Shown: positions 53,284 to 62,219 of the stretch, one piece after another | How positions within the stretch are numbered: position 1 is the stretch's first letter | How the letters are laid out: each line of letters opens with the position of its first letter | Assembly: GCF_000308615.1 (NCBI RefSeq) | Contig: NZ_BAGB01000002.1 | Span: 85,470-149,469, forward strand | Reading direction: 5' to 3' | DNA: 64,000 bases | DNA from: Nocardia jiangxiensis NBRC 101359 | GTDB lineage: Bacteria; Actinomycetota; Actinomycetes; Mycobacteriales; Mycobacteriaceae | Notes under the pieces: generated by a model | The model's input: only the letters and a program-made list of their open reading frames with translations | Database searches by the model: none | What the model was told of the DNA's origin: nothing | Translations under genes and position numbers: made by a program

Positions 53284-55266
53284 ATGACCGCACAAGCGAC
53301 CTTGGAACAGATGCCCACCCACACCCGCGCGATCTCGCTGCTACAGCGGGTCATCCTGCCGCGTCCGGGCGAACCGCTCGACGTGCGCACCCTCTACCTG
53401 GAGGAGTCGGAGACCAACGCCCGTCGCGCACACGCGATCTCACGCACCTCGCTGTCGATCGGCGGGGAGTCGGAGGTCTCGTTCTGCACCTACTTCAACG
53501 CGGTTCCGGCCAGTTACTGGCGGCGCTGGAGTGTGCTGAGTTCGGTGGTGCTGCGGCTGGAGCTCTCCGGCCACGGCCGGGTGGACGTGTACCGCTCCAA
53601 GGCCGACGGTTCGCGAATTCACGTGCAGGGCGATGAATTCGGCACGATGCCCGCCGATCCCGCGCACGAGGACGCCGAGCAGACCGCCGCAATCGCCACG
53701 GAATCGGTGGAATTCGAGATCGAGCTGGCTCCGTTCGAGGACGGCGGCTGGATCTGGTTCGACATCACCACCGATTCGGCGGTCGAATTGCGCAGCGGCG
53801 GTTGGTACGCGCCGATCGAGGCGCCCGGCGCGGGCACCATCGCGGTCGGCATGCCCACCTTCAACCGTCCCGGCGACGCGGTGAAAACCATTGCGGCCCT
53901 GGGCTCGGACCCGCTGGTGCTGGAGAAGATCCGCGCGGTCATCATTCCGGACCAGGGCACCCGCAAGGTCGTCGACGAACCCGGATTCGTCGAAGCCGCT
54001 GTGCCGCTGGGTGATCGGCTGGCCTTCCACAATCAGCCCAACCTCGGTGGATCCGGCGGATACAGCCGGGTCATGTACGAGGCGTTGAAGACCACCGATG
54101 CCGAGTACATCGTCTACATGGACGACGACATCGAGATCGAGCCGGACTGCATCCTGCGCGCCCTGGCCTTCTCGCGTTTCGCCCGTTCGCCCATCCTGAC
54201 CGGCGGGCAGATGCTCAACCTGCAGGAACGTTCGCACCTGCACACCATGGGCGAGGTGGTGGACCGCTCCATCTTCATGTGGACCGCGGCCCCGAACGTG
54301 GAATACGACCACGACTTCTCCAAGAATCCCCTGCGCGACCGCGACAACTCCAAGTTGCTGCACCGCCGCATCGACGTGGATTTCAACGGCTGGTGGACCT
54401 GCGTCATCCCGCGCAAGGTCGCCGAGGAACTGGGCCAGCCGCTGCCGCTGTTCCTGAAGTGGGACGACGTCGAATACGGTTTGCGCGCACGCGATCACGG
54501 CTATCCGACGGTCACCCTGCCGGGTGCGGCGGTCTGGCACATGGCCTGGTCCGACAAGGACGACGCGATCGACTGGCAGGCGTACTTCCATCTGCGCAAC
54601 CGGCTGGTCGTCGCCTCGCTGCACCTGCCCAACGACGGTCGCCCGATGGTGGTCAACACCATCAAGGCGACACTGAAACACCTGCTGTGCCTGGAGTATT
54701 CGACGGTCGCCATCCAGAACGAGGCGATTCGCGACTACCTCGCCGGACCCGACAAGCTGTTCGGCCTGCTGCCCACCGCACTGGGCAAGGTGCACGCCAT
54801 GCGCAAGGAATATCCGGACGCGGTGGTCCTGCCGTCCTCCACCGAACTGCCGCTGGCCTCGCACGCCGAGGTCGGCGCGGTCGGCGAGCCGGGCAATCCG
54901 ATCGCCAAGATGGCCCGGCTCGGTAAGGGCCTGCTGCACAACGTCCGCAAGGCCGACCCGAAGCACTACGACACCCCGCAGCTGAACGTTCCCACGCTCG
55001 ACGCGCGGTGGTTCCTGCTCTCGCAGGTGGACGGCGTCACCGTCACCACCGCCGACGGGCGTGGCGTGGTGTACCGCAAGCGCGATCCGCGCAAGGCGCT
55101 CGAGCTGTTCAAGGAGGCCATGCGGTTGCGTCGGGAGCTGGCCGAGCGTTTCCCCGAGGTGCGCAACCAGTATCGTGCGGCGCACGCGAAGCTGACCAGT
55201 ACCGCGGCTTGGGAGGATGCCTTCGGTATCGCCCCGGCCGCGCGCACACAGGAGAATCCGAAATGA
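53284..55266 (+). CDS. glfT2: Galactofuranosyltransferase GlfT2
   Basis: This 660-aa bifunctional enzyme extends the arabinogalactan galactan with alternating beta-1,5 and beta-1,6 galactofuranose. It has an N-terminal beta-barrel (about 1-175), a GT-A domain with the metal-binding DDD at residues 280-282 (VYMDDDIEIEPD), and the catalytic acidic motif WDDVEYG (D394, D395, E397). The UDP-site His is in VWHMAWSDKDD, and a C-terminal helical domain follows. The ATG at 53284 has AGGAAAG upstream. The length is slightly above the mycobacterial enzyme (about 637). The stop overlaps the PAP2 start. Confidence 0.96.
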   Translation: MTAQATLEQMPTHTRAISLLQRVILPRPGEPLDVRTLYLEESETNARRAHAISRTSLSIGGESEVSFCTYFNAVPASYWRRWSVLSSVVLRLELSGHGRVDVYRSKADGSRIHVQGDEFGTMPADPAHEDAEQTAAIATESVEFEIELAPFEDGGWIWFDITTDSAVELRSGGWYAPIEAPGAGTIAVGMPTFNRPGDAVKTIAALGSDPLVLEKIRAVIIPDQGTRKVVDEPGFVEAAVPLGDRLAFHNQPNLGGSGGYSRVMYEALKTTDAEYIVYMDDDIEIEPDCILRALAFSRFARSPILTGGQMLNLQERSHLHTMGEVVDRSIFMWTAAPNVEYDHDFSKNPLRDRDNSKLLHRRIDVDFNGWWTCVIPRKVAEELGQPLPLFLKWDDVEYGLRARDHGYPTVTLPGAAVWHMAWSDKDDAIDWQAYFHLRNRLVVASLHLPNDGRPMVVNTIKATLKHLLCLEYSTVAIQNEAIRDYLAGPDKLFGLLPTALGKVHAMRKEYPDAVVLPSSTELPLASHAEVGAVGEPGNPIAKMARLGKGLLHNVRKADPKHYDTPQLNVPTLDARWFLLSQVDGVTVTTADGRGVVYRKRDPRKALELFKEAMRLRRELAERFPEVRNQYRAAHAKLTSTAAWEDAFGIAPAARTQENPK

Positions 55267-55862
55267 CCGCAGAAGCCTCCGACGTGACCGGTAGGTCACC
55301 CGGACTGCACGTCGTGCCCGATCCGCAGACGCGATCGGCCGAGGTCAAGGTCCTCAACGCTGTGCAGGGCACGATCGGGTCCAACCCGGCGGTGATCTCC
55401 GCCGCGCGCGGAATGTCCCATTTCGGGGAGCACGCGCTGGGCTGGATGGCGATCGGCGCGGTCGGCGCACTCGTGGACAAGCCGCGTCGGCGGCAGTGGG
55501 CGGGTGTGGCGGCCGGCGCGTTCGGCTCGCACGCGGCCTCGGTCGTCATCAAACGGATCGTCCGGCGAAAGCGTCCGCACGATCCGTCGGTGCAGGTCAA
55601 CGTGTCGACACCGAGCAAATTGAGTTTCCCGTCCTCGCACGCCACCTCCACCACGGCGGCTGCGGTGTTGCTCGGACGGCTGACCGGGCTACCCTTGCCT
55701 GCGGTGCTCGTGCCCCCGATGTTGCTCTCCCGGATGGTTCTGGGAGTGCACTATCCCTCCGACGTGCTCGCCGGTTCCGCGCTGGGCGCCGCGTCAGCTG
55801 CCGCCGTGCTAGCCGCCGAAAAGAGACTTGCCAGTGACCGCACAGGAAAGAGCCCTCGCTGA
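55263..55862 (+). CDS. PAP2-family phosphatase (Rv3807c-like)
   Basis: This 199-aa polytopic PAP2 lipid phosphatase has all three motifs: KRIVRRKRP, FPSSHATS and SRMVLGVHYPSDVLAG, with catalytic His in the second and third. In the arabinan pathway it is the candidate that dephosphorylates decaprenyl-phosphoryl-5-phosphoribose, between UbiA and the DprE epimerases. ATG 55263 overlaps the glfT2 stop (ATGA). It ends 1 bp before the ubiA ATG. The pathway role is inferred from position and known homologues. Confidence 0.93.
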   Translation: MTAEASDVTGRSPGLHVVPDPQTRSAEVKVLNAVQGTIGSNPAVISAARGMSHFGEHALGWMAIGAVGALVDKPRRRQWAGVAAGAFGSHAASVVIKRIVRRKRPHDPSVQVNVSTPSKLSFPSSHATSTTAAAVLLGRLTGLPLPAVLVPPMLLSRMVLGVHYPSDVLAGSALGAASAAAVLAAEKRLASDRTGKSPR

Positions 55863-55863
55863 A

Positions 55864-56808
55864 ATGAGTGAAGAGCCGACCGGCACCGACCTCGACGAAG
55901 CCGTACTGAAGGGCCCGCCCAAGACCCTGGCCGGGGGTCTGATCAAGACCATGCGGCCACGTCAGTGGGTGAAGAACGTCCTGGTGCTGGCGGCGCCGCT
56001 GGCGGCGGGCAAACTGCCCGACGGCAGTTACGCGATCGCCGATGTGACCAAGGGCTGGCATATCGGCGTCGCCTTCGTGGTCTTCTGCATGGCGGCCTCG
56101 GGCATCTACCTGATCAACGACGCGATGGACGTGGAGGCCGACCGGGCCCACCCGACCAAGCGTTTCCGGCCGATCGCGGCCGGTGTGGTGCCGGTCAATC
56201 TGGCCTTCGCGCTGTCGGTCGTGCTGTTGGTCGGCTCGCTGCTGATCTCCTTCGCCGCCGCCTGGCAGCTCGCGGTCACGATGGCGGTGTACATCGCCAT
56301 TCAGCTGGGCTACTGCTTCGGGCTCAAACACCAAGCGGTGCTGGACATCTGCATCGTCTCCTCGGGCTTCCTGCTGCGCGCGGTGGCCGGCGGCGCGGCG
56401 GCGAATATCCATCTGTCGCAGTGGTTCCTGCTGGTCATGGCGTTCGGGTCGCTGTTCATGGCGACCGGCAAGCGCTACGCCGAGCTGAAGATCGCGCTGG
56501 ACACCGGCGCGAAGATCCGTAAGTCGTTGCAGTACTACACGCCTACCTACCTGCGTTTCGTCTGGACGCTGTCGGCGACCGCGCTCGTGGTGTTCTACGG
56601 CCTGTGGGCGTTCGAGACCGATCACAAACGCACCCTGTGGTATGCGATCTCGATGATTCCGTTTACTATCGCAATCCTGCGTTACGCGGTCGACGTCGAT
56701 GGCGGCGAGGCCGGAGAACCTGAAGAGATCGCGCTGGGCGACCGCGTTTTGCAGTTCCTGGCCATCGCCTTGATCGGAGCGGTAGGTGTCGCTGTCTATC
56801 TCACCTGA
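55864..56808 (+). CDS. ubiA: Decaprenyl-phosphate phosphoribosyltransferase
   Basis: This 314-aa UbiA-superfamily prenyltransferase transfers 5-phosphoribose from PRPP to decaprenyl phosphate, the first step to the arabinose donor. It has nine predicted helices. The two Asp-rich motifs are NDAMDVEADRAHPTKRFRP and the later LDICIVSSG region, followed by FMATGKRYAEL. ATG 55864 gives MSEEPTGTD, in line with the mycobacterial start; a GTG at 55834 inside the PAP2 gene is less likely. The stop overlaps the aftB start by 23 bp. Confidence 0.95.
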   Translation: MSEEPTGTDLDEAVLKGPPKTLAGGLIKTMRPRQWVKNVLVLAAPLAAGKLPDGSYAIADVTKGWHIGVAFVVFCMAASGIYLINDAMDVEADRAHPTKRFRPIAAGVVPVNLAFALSVVLLVGSLLISFAAAWQLAVTMAVYIAIQLGYCFGLKHQAVLDICIVSSGFLLRAVAGGAAANIHLSQWFLLVMAFGSLFMATGKRYAELKIALDTGAKIRKSLQYYTPTYLRFVWTLSATALVVFYGLWAFETDHKRTLWYAISMIPFTIAILRYAVDVDGGEAGEPEEIALGDRVLQFLAIALIGAVGVAVYLT

Positions 56809-58810
56809 CGAGATGCTGGCAGACGGGGAAGATCGCGAGGGGACGGACGGTTCGAGCGAATCGCTCGACCGTGTCCGGCTACGTGATCCCGCGCGGCGTT
56901 TCGCGCTGTTCGCTCGCCTGGCATTCGTCGGTGGGATCGTCACCACCGTGGTCGTATTCGCCTGTGGCGCTTGGGCGCGCCGCTGGATCGCGGACGACGG
57001 CCTGATCGTGTTGCGCACCGTGCGCAATCTGATGGCCGGTAACGGCCCGGTCTTCAACGTGGGTGACCGCGTGGAGACCAACACCAGCGCCGCGTGGACG
57101 TATGTGATCTGGTTCTTCAGCTGGATCACCCACGCCCGTCTGGAATACGTGAGTCTGTTCACCGCGCTGACGCTCTCGCTGCTCGCGGTGGTGTTCGCGA
57201 TGTTGGGCGCGGCGCGGCTGTGGGGCGGTGCGGCAACGCAATTGCTGCTCCCGGCCGGTGCGGTGGTCTACATCGCGGTGCCCCCGGCCCGCGACTACGC
57301 CACCTCCGGCCTGGAGAACTGCCTGGTCATCCTCTGGCTGGGCGTGCTGTGGTATCTGCTGATGCGCTGGTCCCAGGCCGAACGCGTCCGGCTGCCAAGC
57401 CTTTTCGGCCTGGTGTTCTGGGCCGGGCTGTGCTGGGTGGTGCGTCCGGAGATGACCATTCTCGGCGGGCTGGCCCTGGTGCTGGTGTTCTGTGCGCCGA
57501 TGCCGGCCTCGCGGTTGCGCCCGATTCTGCTGCGCGCCTGCATCGTCGCGGTCGGTGGTCTGGTTCCGGTGGGATATCAGATCTGGCGGATGGGGTACTA
57601 CGGACTTCCGGTGCCCAACACCGCGGTCGCCAAGGAGGCGGGCGGTGCGAAGTGGGGGCAGGGTTTCAAATATCTGTGGGATCTGAGCGGGCCGTACTTC
57701 CTGTGGGCTCCGCTGCTGGTGCTGGCGATCGTCGCGGTGGTGATCCTGCGCGCGCGCCGGGCGCAGCGTGCGTCCGCGGCCGAGGCCGACGCGGAATCGA
57801 CTGCGGCGGACGGACGTCCGGGTCTGCTCGGCCGGATCGAAGGCATCCGGCAGCAGTTGCGGACCCCGCGTGCGGTGGTCACGCTGATCCTGGTCGGCGC
57901 ACTGCTGCTGATCACCTTCGAACTGCGCGTCGGCGGCGATTTCATGCACGGCCGAATGTTGTTGCCGCAGTTGTTCACGCTGCTGCTGCCGGTGTCGGTG
58001 CTGCCGGTCTGGCGGTTCGGCGCGGTCGTACGCGGTGCGCTGCACCGGAATTGGGCGTTCGCGCTGCCGGTGGTCTGGGTGGCCATGATCGCCTGGGCGT
58101 TCTTCGCCTCGAACACCACCGGTAACAAGGCGGGCGCGAGCATCAGCTCGGACGGCATCGTCGACGAGCGGATCTACTACGTGCTCAACAGCGGTCACGA
58201 TCATCCGATCCTGGCCGAGGACTATCTGGACTATCCGCGCATGCGGGCGATGGTCGACGACATCGCCAACACCCCCAACGGCGGCCTGCTGCTGAACTCG
58301 CCGTCGTTCATGATGTGGTACATCGCCCCGCCGCCGCTGCCGATCCCGGAGGGCGGGGCCGGTCACACCGTCTACTTCCTGAACCTCGGCATGACCAGCA
58401 TGAACGTTCCGCTGGACGTGCGCGTCATCGATCAGGAGGGCCTGGCCTATCCGCTGGCCGCGCATTCGGACCGGCTGACGGACGGCCGCATCGGGCACGA
58501 CAAGAACCTCTACCCGGACTGGCCGCTGGCCGATACCGGCATGGTCGACCGGCATCCGTGGATGCCGTGGTACATGGACGAGAAGTGGGCGATGCAGGCG
58601 CACACCGCGCTGTCCTGCCCGGCCACCCAGGATCTGCTGGCCTCCTCGCGGGCTCCGCTGACGCGCTCGCGGTTCAAGCACAACCTGATCCAGGCGTGGT
58701 CGTTCTCGAAGTACCGCATCGATCGGGTGCCCAAGTACGAGATCGAGCGTTGTCATCTGATCGATCCGGCGCCGACACCGCCGCCGCCGGCGCTTACACC
58801 GCCGAAGTAG
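56786..58810 (+). CDS. aftB: Terminal beta-(1,2)-arabinofuranosyltransferase AftB
   Basis: This 674-aa GT-C glycosyltransferase caps arabinan with beta-1,2-arabinofuranose, the site later mycolylated. It has about ten transmembrane helices in the first 430 residues; the catalytic acidic pair lies in the first periplasmic loop (RRWIADDGLIVLRTV). A soluble C-terminal periplasmic domain (about 450-670) contains WYMDEKWAMQAH. A cytoplasmic loop near residue 330 is charged (AEADAESTAADG). GTG 56786 has GGAG upstream; ATG 56813 is an alternative. It is the last gene of the glf operon. Confidence 0.95.
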   Translation: MSLSISPDEMLADGEDREGTDGSSESLDRVRLRDPARRFALFARLAFVGGIVTTVVVFACGAWARRWIADDGLIVLRTVRNLMAGNGPVFNVGDRVETNTSAAWTYVIWFFSWITHARLEYVSLFTALTLSLLAVVFAMLGAARLWGGAATQLLLPAGAVVYIAVPPARDYATSGLENCLVILWLGVLWYLLMRWSQAERVRLPSLFGLVFWAGLCWVVRPEMTILGGLALVLVFCAPMPASRLRPILLRACIVAVGGLVPVGYQIWRMGYYGLPVPNTAVAKEAGGAKWGQGFKYLWDLSGPYFLWAPLLVLAIVAVVILRARRAQRASAAEADAESTAADGRPGLLGRIEGIRQQLRTPRAVVTLILVGALLLITFELRVGGDFMHGRMLLPQLFTLLLPVSVLPVWRFGAVVRGALHRNWAFALPVVWVAMIAWAFFASNTTGNKAGASISSDGIVDERIYYVLNSGHDHPILAEDYLDYPRMRAMVDDIANTPNGGLLLNSPSFMMWYIAPPPLPIPEGGAGHTVYFLNLGMTSMNVPLDVRVIDQEGLAYPLAAHSDRLTDGRIGHDKNLYPDWPLADTGMVDRHPWMPWYMDEKWAMQAHTALSCPATQDLLASSRAPLTRSRFKHNLIQAWSFSKYRIDRVPKYEIERCHLIDPAPTPPPPALTPPK

Positions 58811-59140
58811 GTCCGATCCTTGCGGTTGCTGTGAAGTGACTGTGTATTTCGACGTGCGGTCCGGCCCGGTTCGACACCGGGTCGGTCGGACGAATGTCCA
58901 GGTCATCGCGGACATCGATCGTGACCTCGGGTTGTCCGAATGCGCCCGCCGTGATCTGATGGCGACCAGTTCCAAACTGCGTTTTCCGCCACTTCGTATC
59001 ATTTTGGTAACGCTGCGGCATGGTTCGCGCGATAAGCTCACCGAAGTACTTCCGTCCGGCGGTGCAGGCACGCTTGCGCTGGTGGACGGCCCGCACGAAG
59101 CGGCCGAGCCCGGCCGCACAAGGGAAAGGCCGAACAGGAT
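58811..59140. other. Intergenic region upstream of the first mycolyltransferase
   Basis: This 330-bp gap has lower coding signal in all frames. Short open frames on both strands have no ribosome sites or recognisable products. An AT-richer stretch near 58995-59020 (TATCATTTTGGTAACG) is the best promoter candidate for the mycolyltransferase gene. No terminator hairpin for aftB was evident. Confidence 0.4.
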
Positions 59141-60253
59141 ATGCGAGGCGTGACTGTGCGTTGGGCGCAGGAAAGACGTCGGAGACGGTCGCTGAATCGG
59201 GGTAACGAGCGTCGGTCCGGCTGGATGAGGCGCTCGGCGCTCGGATTGGCGTTGGCTACGTTGTTGCCGCTGGCTATGTCGGCGGCGGAGGCGACCACCG
59301 CGTCCGCAGCGTTCACGCCCACCGGATTCGACTTCTGGGTCGATTCATCGATCATGGGTCCGATCAAGTCGCGGGTCTTCCGCGCTGCCGACGGCAACAC
59401 CGACCGCGTGGTGTACGCGCTCGACGGTGAGCGCGCCGGTCTGGATCTGTCCGGCTGGGAGATCAACACCAACGTCGCCAATGCGCTCACCCGCGCCAAC
59501 ATCAACGTGGTGATGCCGGTGGGTGGCCAGTCCAGTTTCTACATGGACTGGAATTCGCCGAGTTCGTTCCTCGGCATTCCGCCGCAGGCCGGTTCGTCGG
59601 GTTCGTCCTCGGGCTCGTCGTCCGGCTCCGGCGGACTGCAGATTCTCGGACAGGGCCCGGGTAAGAGCTACCGGTACGACTGGGAGTCCTTCGTCACCCG
59701 CGATCTGCGCAACGCGCTGCACGACCGGCTCGGTTTCCGGACCACGCGCAACGGCGTGTTCGGCCTGTCGATGGGCGGCAGCGCGGCGCTGACCCTGGCC
59801 GCGCACCACCCGGACATGTTCCATTACGCGGGCGCGTATTCGGGCTATCTGAACATCTCGGCGCCCGGTATGCGCGAGGCGTTGCGCGCGGCGATGATCG
59901 ACGCCGGCGGCTACAACATCGACTCGATGGCGCCGCCGTGGAGCCCGAAGTGGTTCTACATGGATCCGTTCGTCTTCGCGCCGCAGCTCAAGGCCAACAA
60001 CACCAGGCTGTGGGTCGCCGCGGGCAGCGGTATTCCGGGCGCGGGCGATGTGTCCAACGCGATGGACGTCATCCAGGGTTCACCGCTCGAGGCGCTGGCC
60101 CTGGCCAATACCCGGGCCTTCCAGATCCGCATGATGAGCCTGGGTGCGCAGAACGTCACCTACGACTTCCCGTCGGTCGGCGTGCACAACTGGCATAACT
60201 GGGAGGCCGAGGTCAGCAAGATGATCCCGGACCTTTCCGCGAACATCGGCTGA
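59141..60253 (+). CDS. Antigen 85-type mycolyltransferase (copy 1)
   Basis: This secreted alpha/beta-hydrolase (up to 370 aa) transfers mycolic acid from trehalose monomycolate to arabinan or to another trehalose. The signal peptide follows a basic leader (MRRSALGLALATLLPLAMSA, ending TASA). The mature start FTPTGFDFWVDSS matches the family. The nucleophile is S210 in FGLSMGGSAAL, with a Glu in SPLEALALANTR and H349 in VGVHNWHNW. A Ser/Gly-rich insertion (GSSGSSSGSSSGSGG) replaces the usual loop near residue 150. The start could be the internal ATG at 59225 (MRRSALG). Confidence 0.93.
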   Translation: MRGVTVRWAQERRRRRSLNRGNERRSGWMRRSALGLALATLLPLAMSAAEATTASAAFTPTGFDFWVDSSIMGPIKSRVFRAADGNTDRVVYALDGERAGLDLSGWEINTNVANALTRANINVVMPVGGQSSFYMDWNSPSSFLGIPPQAGSSGSSSGSSSGSGGLQILGQGPGKSYRYDWESFVTRDLRNALHDRLGFRTTRNGVFGLSMGGSAALTLAAHHPDMFHYAGAYSGYLNISAPGMREALRAAMIDAGGYNIDSMAPPWSPKWFYMDPFVFAPQLKANNTRLWVAAGSGIPGAGDVSNAMDVIQGSPLEALALANTRAFQIRMMSLGAQNVTYDFPSVGVHNWHNWEAEVSKMIPDLSANIG

Positions 60254-60285
60254 TCGGACTCGCCGCGTAGGGTTCCGCCAGCAAC

Positions 60286-60316
60286 AGGCCCCGGGGTGAT
60301 GATCACCCCGGGGCCT
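60286..60316 (+). terminator. Terminator after mycolyltransferase copy 1
   Basis: A perfect 15-bp inverted repeat with a single-base centre, rich in GC, starts 33 bp after the stop; the transcript would loop at TGATGATCA. The rest of the gap up to 60575 is without a gene and presumably holds the promoter of copy 2. Confidence 0.76.
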
Positions 60317-60575
60317 ATTGCTGTCCATTTGCCTGTATCGGATCCGACACGGTTGCACCTTGGGCGGTGCTGTCCGGCGATCATTCGGGAAAACTCGGCG
60401 TTCAATCACCTGAGTGCGTGACCAGGTGGTCGATACTCGTTTCTGTATCGAGATCTGTGCAGTGCGGAGGCGCACCGTATGCGCCGAGGAGTTCGTCTGT
60501 GTTGTCCGAATAGATGGGGTGTCGGGCCGCGAGCGGGTATGCGGGCACCGGTGCCCGAGCGAAAGGCGAGACCCG

Positions 60576-61697
60576 ATGCGATTTGCGCCCACGAAGCCAG
60601 GATTCGGTTCACCCGGCGCCCGACAACCGAGCACCGGCCGGAGGTTCGGCCGTTCGGCACGGAAGTGGTTCGGCCGAACGGCAATGGCGGCGGCATTGGT
60701 CGTGGCGATGCCCATCGGGCTGGCGGTGCACGGCGAGGTGCCCAGGGCCGCGGCGGCATTCGATCCGCATGCCTTCGACTTCTGGGTGAACAATGCGGCG
60801 ATGGGACCGGTGAAGACCCGGATCCTGCGGGCGCGTGACGGTAATACCGATCGCGTCGTCTACGCCCTGGACGGTATGCGCGCCCGGCAGGACCTCAATG
60901 GCTGGGAGATCGAGACCAATGTGGCCGAGGTGCTGGCCAACTGGAATATCAATGTGGTGATGCCGGTCGGCGGACAGTCCAGCTTCTACGCGGACTGGAA
61001 TGCGCCGAGTTCGTTCCTCGGCATGCCGCCGACCAATACCGGCTCCGCCACCGGATCGGGTGCGACCGAGACGTTCATGTCGGGGCCGGGTAAGGCCTAC
61101 CGGTACGACTGGGAGACGTTCCTGACCCGGGATCTGCGCAACGCGCTGCACGACCGGCTCGGTTTCCGGGCCACGCGCAACGGCGCCTTCGGCCTGTCCA
61201 TGGGGGGCAGCGCGGCGCTGATGCTCGCGGCGTATCACCCCGATCAGTTCAGTTATGCCGGGTCGTACTCCGGATATCTGAACGTTTCCGCGCCGGGTAT
61301 GCGCGAGGCGATCCGGACCGCGATGGTCGACGCGGGCGGATACAACGTGGATTCGATGGCGCCGCCGTGGGGGCCGAAGTGGCTGGCCATGGATCCGTTC
61401 GTGTTCGCACCCCGGCTGGTGGCGAACAATACGAGGCTGTGGATCGCCGCGGGCAGCTCCATTCCCGATCAGGCGGATCTGGCTCCGCCGGTCGGCGCCG
61501 CGGCCGATCGCGTGGTCCGCGGTATGCCGCTGGAATTCCTGGCGCTGTTGAACACTCGGGCGTTCCAGGTGCGAATGCAGACGCTCGGCGCTCGCAACGT
61601 GGTGTACTCGTTCCCCAATTACGGCATCCACGACTGGATCAACTGGAGTAACGAGGCGTACCGGATGATTCCGGACATGTCGCGCAATATCGGCTGA
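60576..61697 (+). CDS. Antigen 85-type mycolyltransferase (copy 2)
   Basis: This 373-aa exported mycolyltransferase is closely related to copy 1. The signal segment MAAALVVAMPIGLAVHG ends AAAA before FDPHAFDFWVNNAAMGPVKT. The catalytic Ser is S208 (FGLSMGGSAAL), the Glu lies in MPLEFLALLNTR, and H352 is in YGIHDWINW. The loop that is Ser/Gly-rich in copy 1 is a shorter TNTGSATGSGAT here. It has about 20 extra residues (QADLAPPVGAAADR) before the Glu. The ATG at 60576 has AAAGGCGAG upstream. It is exported and acts in the outer cell wall. Confidence 0.93.
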   Translation: MRFAPTKPGFGSPGARQPSTGRRFGRSARKWFGRTAMAAALVVAMPIGLAVHGEVPRAAAAFDPHAFDFWVNNAAMGPVKTRILRARDGNTDRVVYALDGMRARQDLNGWEIETNVAEVLANWNINVVMPVGGQSSFYADWNAPSSFLGMPPTNTGSATGSGATETFMSGPGKAYRYDWETFLTRDLRNALHDRLGFRATRNGAFGLSMGGSAALMLAAYHPDQFSYAGSYSGYLNVSAPGMREAIRTAMVDAGGYNVDSMAPPWGPKWLAMDPFVFAPRLVANNTRLWIAAGSSIPDQADLAPPVGAAADRVVRGMPLEFLALLNTRAFQVRMQTLGARNVVYSFPNYGIHDWINWSNEAYRMIPDMSRNIG

Positions 61698-61714
61698 CCA
61701 TCAGGTTCGTCGCG

Positions 61715-61736
61715 CCCGGGACCCATGGGTTCCCGG
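61715..61736 (+). terminator. Weak terminator-like hairpin
   Basis: A GC-rich near-palindrome centred on CCCATGGG with one mismatch lies 18 bp after the stop of copy 2. There is no T tail, so confidence is low. Confidence 0.4.
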
Positions 61737-61809
61737 CCGAATGCCGTTCCGGTCGCGACGAGATCAGCGGGCGTGTGGATTGTGTTGTGCCGCGCGCCTA
61801 TTCGGATAC

Positions 61810-61953
61810 GTGAACACCTCGGAAACAGCGACCGCACTGTGTGTTTCCTGTGAACGGATCGTCCGCATCGGTGAATTGGCGACGCCGGAGTGGTTCGAGC
61901 GGATTCGCAGTTACCACGAATTCCTGGATCCGGGAAGGGTTCCCGCGACATAA
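61810..61953 (+). CDS. Possible small ORF (47 aa)
   Basis: GTG 61810 opens 47 codons with moderate GC3 bias, containing a CVSC pair and ATPEWFERIRSYHEFLDPG. A TATTCG hexamer lies just upstream, but there is no clear ribosome site. The 522-bp gap 61698-62219 otherwise shows only the weak hairpin and, presumably, the promoter of copy 3. Too short for certainty; it may be chance. Confidence 0.28.
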   Translation: MNTSETATALCVSCERIVRIGELATPEWFERIRSYHEFLDPGRVPAT

Positions 61954-62219
61954 CCGGGCGAACGCGATAGGGTCACTGCACGATTACGAAAGGTCTCGGG
62001 CGGATTTCGGACAAGGGTTCGCCCCCCGTCTTGCTAACCGCGGATCGGTCGAATATGGTCCAGCGAGCGCAAGTGTGACCACCTCGTAGACGCGCCGTCG
62101 CTCGCTTCGGAGATCGGGATCCGAGGTGAGTGTGTACCGTGCCGCCGGCAGCAGTTCGACTGCGGTTATGCGGTACGCCTACAACAGCAGACTACAGCAG
62201 CAGAAAGTGAGCAGCATCC

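Noticed and set aside
56879..59119. 746-aa open frame on the minus strand
   Set aside because: Antisense of aftB, Arg/Gln/His-rich with no domain; a GC-codon artefact.
58836..59153. 105-aa open frame before mycolyltransferase copy 1
   Set aside because: It overlaps an equally long minus-strand frame, has no family motif, and runs into the mycolyltransferase start; left as intergenic.
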